A stretch of DNA of 64,000 nucleotides. Source: Acetobacter orientalis (GTDB lineage: Bacteria > Pseudomonadota > Alphaproteobacteria > Acetobacterales > Acetobacteraceae). Made by a program: the position numbers and the translations under genes. This document shows positions 38,176-48,436 of this stretch, piece after piece. Below the pieces are notes generated by a model. It made no database searches, was not told the origin of the DNA, and worked only from the letters and a program-made list of their open reading frames with translations. The stretch is taken from contig NZ_BAMX01000007.1 in assembly GCF_000963965.1 (NCBI RefSeq), positions 62,001 through 126,000 of the forward strand, given 5' to 3'. Every line of letters starts with the position of its first letter. Within the stretch, counting starts at the first letter, position 1.

Positions 38176-38760
38176 TCAGTGTAACTTGCGCCCGGCAGGG
38201 TTTTCTGCCCCGGCCTTGCGCTCTTCTTGGTCACCCTCGGCGGCTGGGCGGGCCATTTGGGCACTCGCCTCAATCAGGGCATCTGTCAACACCAGCCTTG
38301 CACGGCGTATTTCCGCCAGCGGCAAGACGGCCTCCGTTCCATCATCCAAGCGCATCCGTGCATTTTCAGCATCGGCACCCAGCACAACGCCCGCAAAACG
38401 GCGGCGCCCGTCAATTGGCACCAAAACCTCTGCCTTGGCCTGATGGCCTGCAAAACGGTTCCAGTCTTTTGCGCGGGTGAGTGGACGATCAATCCCGGCG
38501 GAAGACACTTCAAGTGTCCATAAACCGGGAATAGGGTCTTCCACGTCCAGCACAGCGCCAACTGCACGGCTGATACGCTCACAATCATCAACACTTATTA
38601 GGGTGCCGTCCTTACGGTCGGCCATAATCTGCACGGTTGGGCGCTCGCGCCCAAGCACCGCCACACGCACAATTTCATAGCCAAGGTCGTCCAGCGTTGG
38701 GGCTACAAGGGCCACAAGGCGGGCTTCTAGGCCGGAATGAGTAGGTAGGTCAGCGTCCAA
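38176..38760 (-). CDS. rimP: Ribosome maturation factor RimP
   Basis: 194 residues. Conserved [81 protein letters not shown], then a C-terminal Sm-like domain. It is required for 30S maturation. The C-terminus ([20 protein letters not shown]) is a charged extension. First gene of the operon; about 225 bases separate it from the divergent AAA+ cluster. Confidence 0.97.
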   Translation of the reverse strand: MDADLPTHSGLEARLVALVAPTLDDLGYEIVRVAVLGRERPTVQIMADRKDGTLISVDDCERISRAVGAVLDVEDPIPGLWTLEVSSAGIDRPLTRAKDWNRFAGHQAKAEVLVPIDGRRRFAGVVLGADAENARMRLDDGTEAVLPLAEIRRARLVLTDALIEASAQMARPAAEGDQEERKAGAENPAGRKLH

Positions 38761-38986
38761 TGCAAAAAAGGCGGCCCGTCAAGGCCACCCCCCAAATTTC
38801 TGATACGATGAAAGGATGATGTTCCATGTAGGCGATACAAGGCTACGCTGCAAGGCTTGAAAATAGGCTGCTCTTATTTTTGCCCGATTCGTGAAAAAGA
38901 AATTAATACGCCACGGCCATTTTATAGCCCTACCCTGCTGTTTCAGACCTTGCACAGAGCCACCGACCTATGCCTGACTATTTGTT

Positions 38987-39574
38987 ATGAGCACAGAGCC
39001 TGAACCCGCCTACAAACCGCAACTGAACCCAGAGGATAAACCCTCTCATTTCAGAACGGCCTGCATCATTTTAGCGACCTGCACCTTGTTGGCCGGGGCG
39101 GGTGTTCATTTTTCTGGCTTGGGGGGGCGCCTTTTAGGCGGGGCAGACACAAATGCCAGCCCTGTGGCCGATTCGGAGCAGCAACGCATAGGCGTGCAAA
39201 TGTCTCTTATTGCGCCGGAAAAAGCAGCGCAGGCGCTTGCATCTTCCGGGTATTCTGAAAAAGAGCAGGCTGATATTTTGGCAGGCATTAAACGGCGTGA
39301 CCTGCGCTTGGTCGCCATGCCTATTTTTGATGCAACCGGCACAGGCGGCACAGTCAGCGTGGTGTGCGGCACCACACACCGCACCGTGGCATTGCAGCCA
39401 ACACCTACAGTGCTGATTTTACCAATTACAATTGCCGGAAACGTCGATATTCTACCCGTATCAGATCCAGGCGTGACAGGCATAGGAGCAGGCGTGGTCA
39501 CTTTATTTGGGCCGCAGCCCCTGCCGGTCATGCATCAGGGCGAGTCTCTTGGCCTTACGGTGATTGCGCAATGA
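38987..39574 (+). CDS. Single-pass membrane protein, first gene of the AAA+ cluster
   Basis: 195 residues. A cytoplasmic N-terminus rich in Pro/Glu (1 to about 22), one membrane helix (ACIILATCTLLAGAGVHFSG, about 25-44), then a predicted periplasmic domain of about 150 residues. The domain starts with an alpha-helical stretch (PEKAAQALASSGYSEKEQADILAGI) and ends in beta-rich sequence (VLILPITIAGNVDILPVSDPG, VVTLFGPQPLPVMHQGESLGLTVIAQ). No family is recognised. Its stop overlaps the ATPase start (ATGA), so the two are translationally coupled and probably act together. Confidence 0.8.
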   Translation: MSTEPEPAYKPQLNPEDKPSHFRTACIILATCTLLAGAGVHFSGLGGRLLGGADTNASPVADSEQQRIGVQMSLIAPEKAAQALASSGYSEKEQADILAGIKRRDLRLVAMPIFDATGTGGTVSVVCGTTHRTVALQPTPTVLILPITIAGNVDILPVSDPGVTGIGAGVVTLFGPQPLPVMHQGESLGLTVIAQ

Positions 39575-40851
39575 AGAGCCTACTCCCTGCTCTCAACCGG
39601 CTGATGCCGTTAATGATGGTTATCTTCTTGGTGCTGGCCAGTGTTCAAATGGCCATAAGCCTGCACCTTTCTTTCGCGTCTTTGGCGCATTTCATGGAAT
39701 GGTGCGCACCGGCATGGCCCGTTATTGCTGCACTAAGCGGCCTGCTCACGCTGGGTGGCCTGCTGTTTGAAACACGCGCCGAGCGGCTTGCGCGCAAAGG
39801 TTTATTACGCCGACGGGGGTGGATGATGGATGTTCTTGCCAGACTGACTAACCGCAACGCACTGGAAGAAATGCTGGCGCGCGAACAGCGTGAAACAACA
39901 ATTGACGCCGAAGAACTGGCCGCAAACCTGCGCGCCCGCGTTATTGGGCAAGACCAAGTGTGTGAAGATATTGCCCAGCAACTGCGCCGCCGCCTTGCGT
40001 TGCAGATACGCGGCAAACCCGTTGGTATTTTCTTGCTGGCAGGCCCTCCGGGCACTGGCAAAACCTATCTTGCCAAGCAAATGGCTCGCCAGCTTGAACG
40101 GCCCCTGCTGCATTTTGACATGACCCAAATGAGCAGCCCCCACGCTGCCACCCAACTTTTTGGCTCCCCCAAAGGGTATGTGGGGTCTGATACTTACGGC
40201 AAACTAACCGGCGGCTTGAAAGAAAAGCCAGATGCCGTGGTGCTGCTGGACGAAATTGAAAAAGCCCACCCCGATGTGTTCAAGAAATTCCTGACGGCAT
40301 GGAACGATGGGCACATTACCGAAGCATCAACCGGGCAGCAGATTTCTACTGTACGGGCCATCTTTGTGCTGACCTCTAACATTGCAACAGATGCCCTGAC
40401 CGAAATTGCCGACCGCCTGCATGACGACCCCGACCGTATGCGTGCCGAGTCGGTTGAAGCCTTGCGCCAAGCAGGCTTTGCCCCAGAAGTGCTGAACCGC
40501 CTTGACCGTATTTTTGTGTTCCGCGCTCTGAAGGGGCTAGATATTGCCCGCGTTTCTGCCCTTGAAATTGAGGCCATGATTGAAAGCTACGGCCTGAAAG
40601 TAGAAACCGGCGGTATTGACCCTGCCCTGCTGATAGACGTGATGCGCCGCCAAAGCCGTATGGGGGATGGCGCATCTGCCCGTGACCTTGTGCGCTCTAT
40701 TGAGGACATGATTAGCGAATCTCTTATTGTGGCACGCCAGCAAGGGGCCTCCATGATCCGTATCATTAAAGATGATGACGGCACCATTACCGCTAAAGTG
40801 GCAGATGCTGCCGGTAGTAGTGACAGCATGCACGCCCGCCTGACACCCTGA
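39571..40851 (+). CDS. Membrane-anchored single-ring ClpB-type AAA+ ATPase
   Basis: 426 residues from the ATG at 39571. Two membrane helices (about 7-32 and 46-66), a basic linker, then one AAA+ module of the ClpA/ClpB second-domain type. It has RVIGQDQVCEDIA at 123-135, Walker A GPPGTGKT at 158-165, pore loop GYVG at 202-205, Walker B VVLLDEIEKAH at 223-233, sensor 1 LTSN at 267-270, arginine finger in VLNRLDRIF (about 308-315) and a sensor-2/small domain near 368-390. The Clp N-domain, first ATPase ring and middle domain are absent, and no ClpP-docking IGF/L loop is visible. It is therefore likely an unfoldase or remodeller held at the inner membrane. The role is unknown. Confidence 0.88.
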   Translation: MKSLLPALNRLMPLMMVIFLVLASVQMAISLHLSFASLAHFMEWCAPAWPVIAALSGLLTLGGLLFETRAERLARKGLLRRRGWMMDVLARLTNRNALEEMLAREQRETTIDAEELAANLRARVIGQDQVCEDIAQQLRRRLALQIRGKPVGIFLLAGPPGTGKTYLAKQMARQLERPLLHFDMTQMSSPHAATQLFGSPKGYVGSDTYGKLTGGLKEKPDAVVLLDEIEKAHPDVFKKFLTAWNDGHITEASTGQQISTVRAIFVLTSNIATDALTEIADRLHDDPDRMRAESVEALRQAGFAPEVLNRLDRIFVFRALKGLDIARVSALEIEAMIESYGLKVETGGIDPALLIDVMRRQSRMGDGASARDLVRSIEDMISESLIVARQQGASMIRIIKDDDGTITAKVADAAGSSDSMHARLTP

Positions 40852-40862
40852 GATTATACGCC

Positions 40863-41825
40863 ATGTCAGCTTTTACCCGCTTATGGCGCCGTGCGCCCCT
40901 GTGGCGCACTACCCTTATTTTAACCGGGGTATGCAGCACCTTTGCCCTGTTGTTTCCTGCCCCATGGCTGGAGCGCAGCTTGCCGCTTTACCAACGCGGC
41001 ACAGATAAAATTGGCCATATGTTAGGCCGGGAGAGCGCCGCCCAAAAGGCGGCCGATGCCGATAACCAAGGCCGCCGCATGGTCTCTCAACCACCGATGG
41101 ATGCCCAGCTTGAAGGGGTTATCCCTTTTGCCGGGCGGCAACTGCCTCTACCCGCAGGTCATTGGCACCCTGTATTGAATTATCAGGATGACGTGGCGCA
41201 TGGCGAACTTCTGACCTCGCTTTACGTGCGCTCAGAACGCGGCATGGTAACGGGCTTTATTATTGCACAGGCCACCACGCAGTCTCTGCCGTCGTCTGAT
41301 ACGCAAATGTGGCAGGATATGTGCCACAACACCTTTAACTTTACCGCAGGCGACCTACCCCAAGACGGCAACAGAACTGAATGCTGGATGACCGCCCCCA
41401 TTAAGGTGGTCAACAACCAGTTCATAACCTCTAACCAAGCCTTGCAAGGGTTGGTGAGTAGCCCGCTGTTTATTCCGCCCGCATTGCAACGGTTGAGCAT
41501 GATGGGCTTTGCCCTACCCCCTGTGCTCGTTGATGCAGGCTGGGTGCATATTGAAAAAAGCAAATCTGGCAACGGGGTAGATTTTGCCTCTGTGCATATT
41601 TTTGTAAGCCCGGCACAGGCAGGTGAACACGTAACCATACCCGGCGCACCTGAAGACTGGTCTAAACCGGGTATGAACAACTCCCCCGATGTCGCTGATT
41701 TTGTGCAACGCACCAGCTCTTGGCTACAACATTGGACACCAGAATTACGTAAAGGCTACACCGGCACGCTAGACACCACGGCATGGTCTGCCATTTTGGC
41801 AGCAGACCCCGGTTTTCATGGTTAA
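40863..41825 (+). CDS. Single-pass membrane protein, third gene of the AAA+ cluster
   Basis: 320 residues. A basic N-terminus (RLWRRAPLWRTT) precedes one membrane helix (about 17-34, LILTGVCSTFALLFPAPW). A predicted periplasmic domain of about 280 residues has blocks such as VIPFAGRQLPLPAGHWHPVLNYQ, WQDMCHNTFNF, CWMTAPIKVVNNQF and VLVDAGWVHIEKSKSGNGVDFASVHIFVSP. Two Cys (about 160 and 178) could form a disulfide. No family is recognised. It begins 11 bases after the ATPase stop, and an intrinsic terminator ends the operon. Confidence 0.78.
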   Translation: MSAFTRLWRRAPLWRTTLILTGVCSTFALLFPAPWLERSLPLYQRGTDKIGHMLGRESAAQKAADADNQGRRMVSQPPMDAQLEGVIPFAGRQLPLPAGHWHPVLNYQDDVAHGELLTSLYVRSERGMVTGFIIAQATTQSLPSSDTQMWQDMCHNTFNFTAGDLPQDGNRTECWMTAPIKVVNNQFITSNQALQGLVSSPLFIPPALQRLSMMGFALPPVLVDAGWVHIEKSKSGNGVDFASVHIFVSPAQAGEHVTIPGAPEDWSKPGMNNSPDVADFVQRTSSWLQHWTPELRKGYTGTLDTTAWSAILAADPGFHG

Positions 41826-41849
41826 GGCCTAAAGCACTGACCACAGCCA

Positions 41850-41884
41850 AAAAAGGCGGAGCTTAATTGCCCCGCCTTTTTTAG
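41850..41884 (+). terminator. Terminator of the AAA+ cluster
   Basis: GGCGG pairs with CCGCC around a 12-base loop, flanked by six A and seven T, 29 bases after the last stop of the three-gene cluster. Confidence 0.8.
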
Positions 41885-41985
41885 TTTTCGTATAAACTGA
41901 TGACTATAACAAACGGCTGGCCAGACGCTTGGGCCCGGCACCATGCTACCGCATAAACCTTAGGCCGCCTTGTACACTGCGGCCT

Positions 41986-42885
41986 TTAGCGATCTTCTTT
42001 CAAAACATCTGAAGATACTTCGATCAAGAAATCCAGCACGGTGCGCGTACGGAGTGGTAGGGTACGTGGGCCGGTATGCACTGCATAAAACGGCAGTACG
42101 GGTATTTTCCAATCTGAAAAGAGCCGTACAAGTTTGCCTGCTTTAACATCTTCCCGCACTAAAAACTCTGGTAAAAGGCCAATACCAATATCGGCCCCCA
42201 CAGCGTAATAGACGGCCTCGCTGCTATTGGCCCGAAAAACCGTAGAGGGTGCAATAACGCTTTCTTCTTCCTCGCGGTAGAAGTTCCAGTCTTGGCGGCC
42301 GCCGCCATAGTTATACACAATGGCGGGGTATTCTGGCAGGTCGCGCGGGTGTTCTGGGGTGCCGCACCGTTTAAGGCAAGCCGGAGACGCTACGAGCCAT
42401 TTACGTACACTGCCCAGTTTGCGGGCAATAAGTGAGCCTTCGGCTATGTCACCCACCCGCACGGCAAGATCTAGCCCTTCTTCTACCAGATCTCCAAAGG
42501 AGTCGCGCATAACCAGTTCTACAGACAGGTCTGGGTGCCGCTCAAGCAGTTCGCCTAAACGCTTGGTCAGGTACAGACCAAAAGCCGTGGTAACCCCCAA
42601 CCGTACCAGGCCAGAAATAGATGCCCGCCTACGGCCCAAAACGGTCTCGGCAGTTTCAAGAATTTCCAGCACTTCGTAGGCGTGCGGTAGCAAGCTGCGG
42701 CCATCTTCGGTCATCATAAGGCTGCGGGTGGTACGCGCAAACAGCGTTGTGCCGTAATGCGCTTCCAGCAGTGCAATATGCCGCGAGATTGTTGGCTGGC
42801 TTACCCCGGTTTCACGCGAGACAGCGGAGAAAGAGCCTGTGGCCGCCACGCGGACAAAGCTATGAAGGGCTGAAAGAAGATCCAT
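41986..42885 (-). CDS. LysR-family transcriptional regulator
   Basis: 299 residues from the ATG at 42885 (MDLLSALHSFVRVAATGSFSAVSRETGVSQPTISRHIALLE), the standard LysR start; upstream in-frame codons lack support. The N-terminal winged helix-turn-helix is followed by a substrate-binding domain (VRLGVTTAFGLYLTKRL, DLAVRVGDIAEGSLIARKLG). The inducer and targets are not predictable. It stands alone between the AAA+ cluster and the amino-acid transporter. Confidence 0.93.
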   Translation of the reverse strand: MDLLSALHSFVRVAATGSFSAVSRETGVSQPTISRHIALLEAHYGTTLFARTTRSLMMTEDGRSLLPHAYEVLEILETAETVLGRRRASISGLVRLGVTTAFGLYLTKRLGELLERHPDLSVELVMRDSFGDLVEEGLDLAVRVGDIAEGSLIARKLGSVRKWLVASPACLKRCGTPEHPRDLPEYPAIVYNYGGGRQDWNFYREEEESVIAPSTVFRANSSEAVYYAVGADIGIGLLPEFLVREDVKAGKLVRLFSDWKIPVLPFYAVHTGPRTLPLRTRTVLDFLIEVSSDVLKEDR

Positions 42886-43121
42886 CGGTTCCGGAACGAC
42901 TATGGTAAAAACTAAAAACGTGTCCTTCCGATCTTTCCAGAAGCGCACAGTGCCAGAACAGGCATGTTATACGGTACGCACCTTTTAGACCTGACAGACT
43001 TTTAAAGCAGCAACAGACGTTACTTTTGTCTTATCTGACTCAAGGCCCGCAGGCGCACAAGGCACACGAACACTGCTCCGCCATGCCGTTTATGCATCAG
43101 AGCGGCGCTGCGTGCCCAACT

Positions 43122-44675
43122 TTATTCTCTGCGCGTATGGGGTTGAGCCAGCCTTTTTTCAGCCATACGGGCCAACCGCACAAAAGGCAGACCAATTAAC
43201 AAATACGCCCCGCCCACCATCAGGCCCGTTCCAAAATAGTCAAAATAGGTAGATGACAGCCGGATATACGTTTGGGTTAGCTCTGTCAGGGTAATAACGC
43301 TGACCAAGGACGAGTCTTTGAGCAACGAGATGAAGTCGTTGGTCATAACTGGCATCACCAGCCGGAAGGCCTGCGGCACAACCACAAAACGCAATGCCTG
43401 AAAGTGCGTCATGTTCAGCGCAAGGGCGGCTTCCATTTGCCCACGCGCAACGGACTGCAACCCTGCACGATAATTTTCAGCTTCGTAGGCGGCATAATTC
43501 ATGCCCAAACCAATAACACCCGCCAAAAACGGCCCTAAATTAATGCCAAATTGCGGTAGACCATAAAAAATAAACAAGATTTGGATAAGCAGCGGTGTGC
43601 CACGCACAATCTCAACATACAGGGCTGCAAGCGACACTGCCCATTTAGGGCCGTACATACGCACCAACGCTAAGGCTAAGCCCAGCGCCACAGCCAACAC
43701 CATAGCACAAAGCGACACCAGCAAGGTGAGCACCGCACCTTTTGCCAGCAGGGGCAAAAAGCCAACATACTGCCAAAACCGTACCTGCCAGCCAGAGGCT
43801 TCGTGCACGGAATCTGCATAATGCTGCCACTCTGTAGGGGCTATGTCTGGCTGGGTTGTGTCTTTGGTAAACGCCACCATTTCTGGCGACCACAGGTGCC
43901 AGCGGGCCAAAATGCGGTGCAGGCTGCCATCGGCGCGCATTTGCTCCAATGCAGCATTAACCTGCTGCTTAAGCACCGCATTTTGCCCTTTACCAAACGC
44001 AATACCGTAAGACACACGGCCAATTGGGGGGCCAACCACCTCAAGCGCTGGGTTGGTGCCGCCGTAATATTGGGCAATGGGGCCATCTATCAGCACGGCA
44101 TCTGTGCGACCATTCACCAGATCCATGAAGACATTGCTCTCTTCATCGTAAGTGCGTACCCGCACATCTGGGTAGTCAGCCAAAATACGCTCGGCCTGAG
44201 TGGCTTTTATGGTGCCAACCGTATGCCCTTTAAGGTCTGTAATGCTCTCAAACGGCGCACTGCCTTTACGTACCACCAAACGCTCTGCGGTAACGTAATA
44301 GGGGTCGCTAAAATCTATGCCCTGTGCGTGTTCGGGCGTAATTTCAATGCCGCATATAACAAGGTCATACAGGCCACGTTGCAGGCCGGGAATAAGGCCG
44401 TCCCAGTCGTTTTGTACAAACTGTGTGGGGCGTTGCAGGTGCCGGCCAAGCTCCTGCATAAGGTCGTATTCATACCCCGTTAAGCGCGACTGGTCTTTGG
44501 GATCATGAAACGTATAGGGCACATCAGCCGAGGCATCAGCCGCCCAGCGTAACACCTGCGCCGACGCAGCAGGGGTACCGCCATATAAGCCGCATACCAA
44601 AACCGCCAGAACACCCAAAAACCAAACCCGTGTTGCAAAAGCACGCGCCACGGAACGCTTCAGGCCATCTCTCAC
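43122..44675 (-). CDS. Amino-acid ABC transporter, fused substrate-binding protein and permease
   Basis: 517 residues in one chain: a signal/anchor segment (about 15-38), a type-3 periplasmic binding domain (about 42-270: YTFHDPKDQSRLTGYEYDLMQEL, GLYDLVICGIEITPEHAQGIDFSDPYYVTAERLVV, TDAVLIDGPIAQYY), a short linker, then a HisM/GlnP-type permease (about 305-505). The permease contains VEIVRGTPLLIQILFIFYGLPQFGI and NYAAYEAENYRAGLQSVARGQMEAALALNMT. Such SBP-permease fusions are known in some bacteria. The substrate is probably a polar amino acid. The gene is downstream of, and overlaps by 4 bases, its ATPase gene. Confidence 0.9.
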   Translation of the reverse strand: MRDGLKRSVARAFATRVWFLGVLAVLVCGLYGGTPAASAQVLRWAADASADVPYTFHDPKDQSRLTGYEYDLMQELGRHLQRPTQFVQNDWDGLIPGLQRGLYDLVICGIEITPEHAQGIDFSDPYYVTAERLVVRKGSAPFESITDLKGHTVGTIKATQAERILADYPDVRVRTYDEESNVFMDLVNGRTDAVLIDGPIAQYYGGTNPALEVVGPPIGRVSYGIAFGKGQNAVLKQQVNAALEQMRADGSLHRILARWHLWSPEMVAFTKDTTQPDIAPTEWQHYADSVHEASGWQVRFWQYVGFLPLLAKGAVLTLLVSLCAMVLAVALGLALALVRMYGPKWAVSLAALYVEIVRGTPLLIQILFIFYGLPQFGINLGPFLAGVIGLGMNYAAYEAENYRAGLQSVARGQMEAALALNMTHFQALRFVVVPQAFRLVMPVMTNDFISLLKDSSLVSVITLTELTQTYIRLSSTYFDYFGTGLMVGGAYLLIGLPFVRLARMAEKRLAQPHTRRE

Positions 44676-45418
44676 AAAACTGTCCTTAAAAAACGCCGTG
44701 TTCGGTCATCAACCGGGTTAACACACAGGGTTTCTGGCGGGCCGGCCTCAATAACATGCCCCCCATCCATATACACAATATGGTCTGACGCCACTTGGGC
44801 AAAGCGCATGTCGTGTGTGACCACAATTTGGGTCATGCCTTCATCATCGAGCGTGCGCATAACATTAAGCACTTCTTCTGCCACTATGGGGTCTAGGGCA
44901 GAGGTTGGCTCGTCGTACAACATAATTTCGGGGCGCATGGCCAACGCACGGGCAATGGCCGCACGCTGCTGCTGCCCACCAGAGAGAGAGACGGGGTAGC
45001 GTTGCGCCACACGCCCAAGGCCCACTTTTTCAAGCAGGGCCATGGCTTCATCACGCTCGGTCTGGCTGTGCTCACCTTTTACCACGCGGGGGCCAAGCAA
45101 CACGTTATCCAGCACGCTTAAATGCGGAAACAGGTTAAAGCTCTGAAACACCATGCCCACATGGGTACGAAGCTTATGGGCCATATGTTCATCGGCACGG
45201 CGCCACGGGCCACCTTGGCGGTCTATGGTAACGCCCATGGCCGTTATGGTGCCACGGTCTGGAATTTCTAGAAAATTCATGCAGCGCAAAAAGGTGGATT
45301 TACCACACCCTGATGGGCCGATGATGGATATGAGTTCGCCCTTACGCACTTCCAGAGAAACGCCGCTTAAAATGGCGCCTTCTCCAAAACTTTTGTGCAC
45401 ATTTTGTGCACTCAGCAC
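44672..45418 (-). CDS. Polar amino-acid ABC transporter ATP-binding protein
   Basis: 248 residues. Walker [11 protein letters not shown]-loop in GMVFQSFNLFPHLSVLDNVLLGP, signature LSGGQQQR, Walker [15 protein letters not shown], and VTHDMRFAQVASDHIVYMDGG. These are those of GlnQ/HisP-type ATPases. The gene is first in the pair with the fused binding-protein/permease. It starts 83 bases beyond the acnA stop on the same strand, separated by a terminator. Confidence 0.94.
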   Translation of the reverse strand: MLSAQNVHKSFGEGAILSGVSLEVRKGELISIIGPSGCGKSTFLRCMNFLEIPDRGTITAMGVTIDRQGGPWRRADEHMAHKLRTHVGMVFQSFNLFPHLSVLDNVLLGPRVVKGEHSQTERDEAMALLEKVGLGRVAQRYPVSLSGGQQQRAAIARALAMRPEIMLYDEPTSALDPIVAEEVLNVMRTLDDEGMTQIVVTHDMRFAQVASDHIVYMDGGHVIEAGPPETLCVNPVDDRTRRFLRTVL

Positions 45419-45438
45419 AACAGGGTCTTCTTTTACGC

Positions 45439-45469
45439 AAAAAGCCGACCCGGTGTTTACCGGGTCGGC
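45439..45469 (-). terminator. Terminator of acnA
   Basis: GCCGACCCGG and its exact complement (45444-45469) form a long GC stem with a 6-base loop. On the minus strand it is followed by TTTTT. Confidence 0.9.
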
Positions 45470-45500
45470 ACTGTCATGTTCGTTAAGAACAGAACGGTTT

Positions 45501-48194
45501 TCAGGCAGCTTTAGTCATCCCGCGCAAAACATACTGGAGAATGCCACCATGCCGGTAATATTCTACTTCGTCCAGTGTATCGACACGGCAAAGAAGCGGA
45601 ACATCCTGCGTAGAACCGTCATGACGCGTAATTGTCATAATTACGTCCATGCGCGGCGTGATTTTTTCCAGACCTTTAATGGTAATGGTTTCATCACCAC
45701 GCAGGTTGAGTGTTTTACGGGTTGTCCCTTCTTTGAAGAGCAGAGGCAGCACGCCCATGCCAACAAGGTTGGAACGGTGAATACGCTCAAAGCTTTCTGC
45801 AACAACGGCTTTAATACCAAGCAGCAGGGTGCCTTTAGCAGCCCAGTCGCGTGATGAGCCCATGCCGTATTCTTTGCCACCAAAAACTACCAGCGGCGTA
45901 CCTTCTTTCTGGTACTGCATGGAGACATCGTAAATGAAGCCTTCCTTGCCGTCTGGGTAATGTTTGGACAGGCCACCTTCTGTACCCGGCAGCATTTCGT
46001 TTTTGATGCGGATATTAGCAAAGGTACCACGCACCATCACGCGGTCGTTCCCGCGGCGTGAGCCGTAGGAGTTAAAGTCGCGTGGTTCAACGCCGTTTTC
46101 AATCAGGTAATGCCCAGCAGGGGAGTCCTTCTTGATCGCACCGGCGGGTGAGATATGGTCTGTGGTAATGTTGTCGCCCAAAATGGCCAGAATACGGGCA
46201 TTTTCAATACCACCACGCGGGGTTGGTTCTGGCGTGATGTCTTTGAAGTAAGGTGGGTCTTGCACGTAGGTAGACTTAGGGTCCCACGTGTAGGTTTCAG
46301 ACCCTGTAGCAACCTTAAGGTCTTGCCACTCTTTGGTGCCTTTTGCCACGTTCTTGTAGCGATTGATAAACTCTTCGCGGTTGATGGAAGAGCCAATCAG
46401 GTCAGCAATTTCCTTATTGGTGGGCCAGATATCTTTTAGGTAAACCGGCTTGCCGTCTTTAGACGTACCAATTTGGTCTTTGGTGATGTCTTTGCGCATG
46501 GTGCCGAGCAGAGAGTACGCAACCACCAGCGGCGGGCTTGCCAGATAGTTGGCACGCACGTTGGGGGAAATACGCCCTTCAAAGTTACGGTTACCAGACA
46601 GAACAGACACCGCGACCAGATCGTTATTTTCAATCGCGTCTACAATGTGAGACGGCAGCGGGCCAGAGTTACCAATGCAGGTTGTGCAGCCATACCCAAC
46701 GGTCTGGAAACCCAGTGCATCAAGGTCTTCTGTCAATTTAGCGCGGTTAAGATAGTCTGTTACCACCTGAGAGCCAGGCGCCAGAGAGGTTTTAACCCAA
46801 GGCTTAGGCGTAAGGCCCAGTGCGCGGGCTTTGCGGGCCACAAGACCAGCAGCAATCAGCACAGCAGGGTTAGAGGTATTGGTGCAAGACGTAATGGCCG
46901 CAATAACAATGTCACCCTGACCAATTTCGTAATTGGTACCAGCAACCGGCACTTTTTTGTCGGCGTCGTTAGCGGGCACACCCAAAGAGGTGGTGAGTTC
47001 TTTTTCGAAAGCGGTTTTAGCTTCGGTCAGAACAACACGGTCTTGTGGGCGTTTAGGGCCAGAAATAGACGGTACAACCGTGCTCAGGTCGAGTTCGAGC
47101 ACGTCTGTAAACACGGGTTCTGGTGTTTCAGCGGTGCGGAACATGTCCTGCGCGCGCAAATATTCTTCTGTCAGCTTAATGCGATGTTCGTCACGGCCGG
47201 TTTCACGCAGGTAATCAAGGGTTAGCGTGTCAACGGGGAAGAAGCCACAGGTTGCGCCGTATTCAGGTGCCATGTTGGCAATGGTTGCGCGGTCGGCCAC
47301 GGGCAGGTGGTCAAGGGCTGGGCCAAAGAACTCAACAAATTTACCCACAACGCCTTTTTTACGCAGCATCTGGGTTACGGTCAGCACCAGGTCAGTGGCT
47401 GTAGCGCCTTCTGGCAGTTTGCCGGTTAGCTTAAAGCCAATCACGTCTGGAATAAGCATGGCAATGGGCTGGCCCAGCATTGCGGCTTCTGCCTCAATAC
47501 CACCAACGCCCCAACCCAGAACGCCCAGACCATTGATCATGGTGGTGTGGCTGTCTGTGCCGTACAGAGAATCGGGGTAGACATAGTCTTTCCCGGCTAC
47601 GTTGGCTGTCCAGGCAACCTGCGCAATGTATTCAAGATTTACTTGGTGGCAGATACCCGTATCTGGCGGCACAACAGAGAAGTTTTCAAAGGCTTCCTGG
47701 CCCCAGCGCAAAAAGGCATAACGCTCAGCGTTGCGCTCAAATTCCAGCGTAATGTTTTTTTGCAGGGCATCGGCTGAGCCATACACGTCAACCATTACGG
47801 AGTGGTCGATCACGAGGTTGACCGGCACCAGCGGGTTAACTTTTTGTGGGTCGCCTTTCAGCTTCACAATCCCATCACGCATGGCGGCAAGGTCAACCAC
47901 GGCAGGAACACCGGTGAAATCTTGCATCAGAATGCGAGAGGGTTTGAAAGGCACCTCTTTGGTGCTGCTACCCTGTGGCAGCCAGCCAGCAATGGCTTTA
48001 GCGTCATCAACGCTGTAAGAACGTCCGTCTTCAAAACGCAGGACGTTTTCAAGAAGCACTTTCAACGAAACCGGCAGGCGGCTCACGTCGCCAATGGTCT
48101 TAGCCGCTTCTGGAATAGAAAAATAGTGATAGGCCTTGCCATCCACATTCAGTGTGCGGCCTGTTTTCAGTGAATCGTGCCCAACCGTCTTCAT
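45501..48194 (-). CDS. acnA: Aconitate hydratase A
   Basis: 897 residues from the ATG at 48194 ([15 protein letters not shown]), with GGGAGAAG upstream; the longer frame to 48257 adds unsupported residues. Cluster cysteines lie in SCTNTSNP and in [16 protein letters not shown]. Other signatures: [24 protein letters not shown], and the C-terminal swivelling domain with [17 protein letters not shown]. It converts citrate to isocitrate in the TCA cycle. Divergent from ccmAB with a leader of about 240 bases. Confidence 0.97.
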   Translation of the reverse strand: MKTVGHDSLKTGRTLNVDGKAYHYFSIPEAAKTIGDVSRLPVSLKVLLENVLRFEDGRSYSVDDAKAIAGWLPQGSSTKEVPFKPSRILMQDFTGVPAVVDLAAMRDGIVKLKGDPQKVNPLVPVNLVIDHSVMVDVYGSADALQKNITLEFERNAERYAFLRWGQEAFENFSVVPPDTGICHQVNLEYIAQVAWTANVAGKDYVYPDSLYGTDSHTTMINGLGVLGWGVGGIEAEAAMLGQPIAMLIPDVIGFKLTGKLPEGATATDLVLTVTQMLRKKGVVGKFVEFFGPALDHLPVADRATIANMAPEYGATCGFFPVDTLTLDYLRETGRDEHRIKLTEEYLRAQDMFRTAETPEPVFTDVLELDLSTVVPSISGPKRPQDRVVLTEAKTAFEKELTTSLGVPANDADKKVPVAGTNYEIGQGDIVIAAITSCTNTSNPAVLIAAGLVARKARALGLTPKPWVKTSLAPGSQVVTDYLNRAKLTEDLDALGFQTVGYGCTTCIGNSGPLPSHIVDAIENNDLVAVSVLSGNRNFEGRISPNVRANYLASPPLVVAYSLLGTMRKDITKDQIGTSKDGKPVYLKDIWPTNKEIADLIGSSINREEFINRYKNVAKGTKEWQDLKVATGSETYTWDPKSTYVQDPPYFKDITPEPTPRGGIENARILAILGDNITTDHISPAGAIKKDSPAGHYLIENGVEPRDFNSYGSRRGNDRVMVRGTFANIRIKNEMLPGTEGGLSKHYPDGKEGFIYDVSMQYQKEGTPLVVFGGKEYGMGSSRDWAAKGTLLLGIKAVVAESFERIHRSNLVGMGVLPLLFKEGTTRKTLNLRGDETITIKGLEKITPRMDVIMTITRHDGSTQDVPLLCRVDTLDEVEYYRHGGILQYVLRGMTKAA

Positions 48195-48436
48195 ATACTC
48201 TTCTCCCCGATCACAGCCCATGGCTGGTGATACGTTCCGGAAGCCGACATACCGCATGGTACCGCGCTATACGCTCACCCATCTCTTTTGGGTGCCCGGC
48301 TTGATATCCCGTTGGCGGTAGAACATACCGGCACTCTGGTAAGGCACAAGCGGGCACGTGACCACGAGCGCGCGAGCAGCCCCGTTTTCGTGGGTTTTGA
48401 CAGGTAACATTAAGGAGAACTCCTATCTCCGAGTCT

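Noticed and set aside
45153-45854. A 233-codon plus-strand frame
   Set aside because: It runs antisense through the amino-acid transporter ATPase and acnA, both firmly identified.
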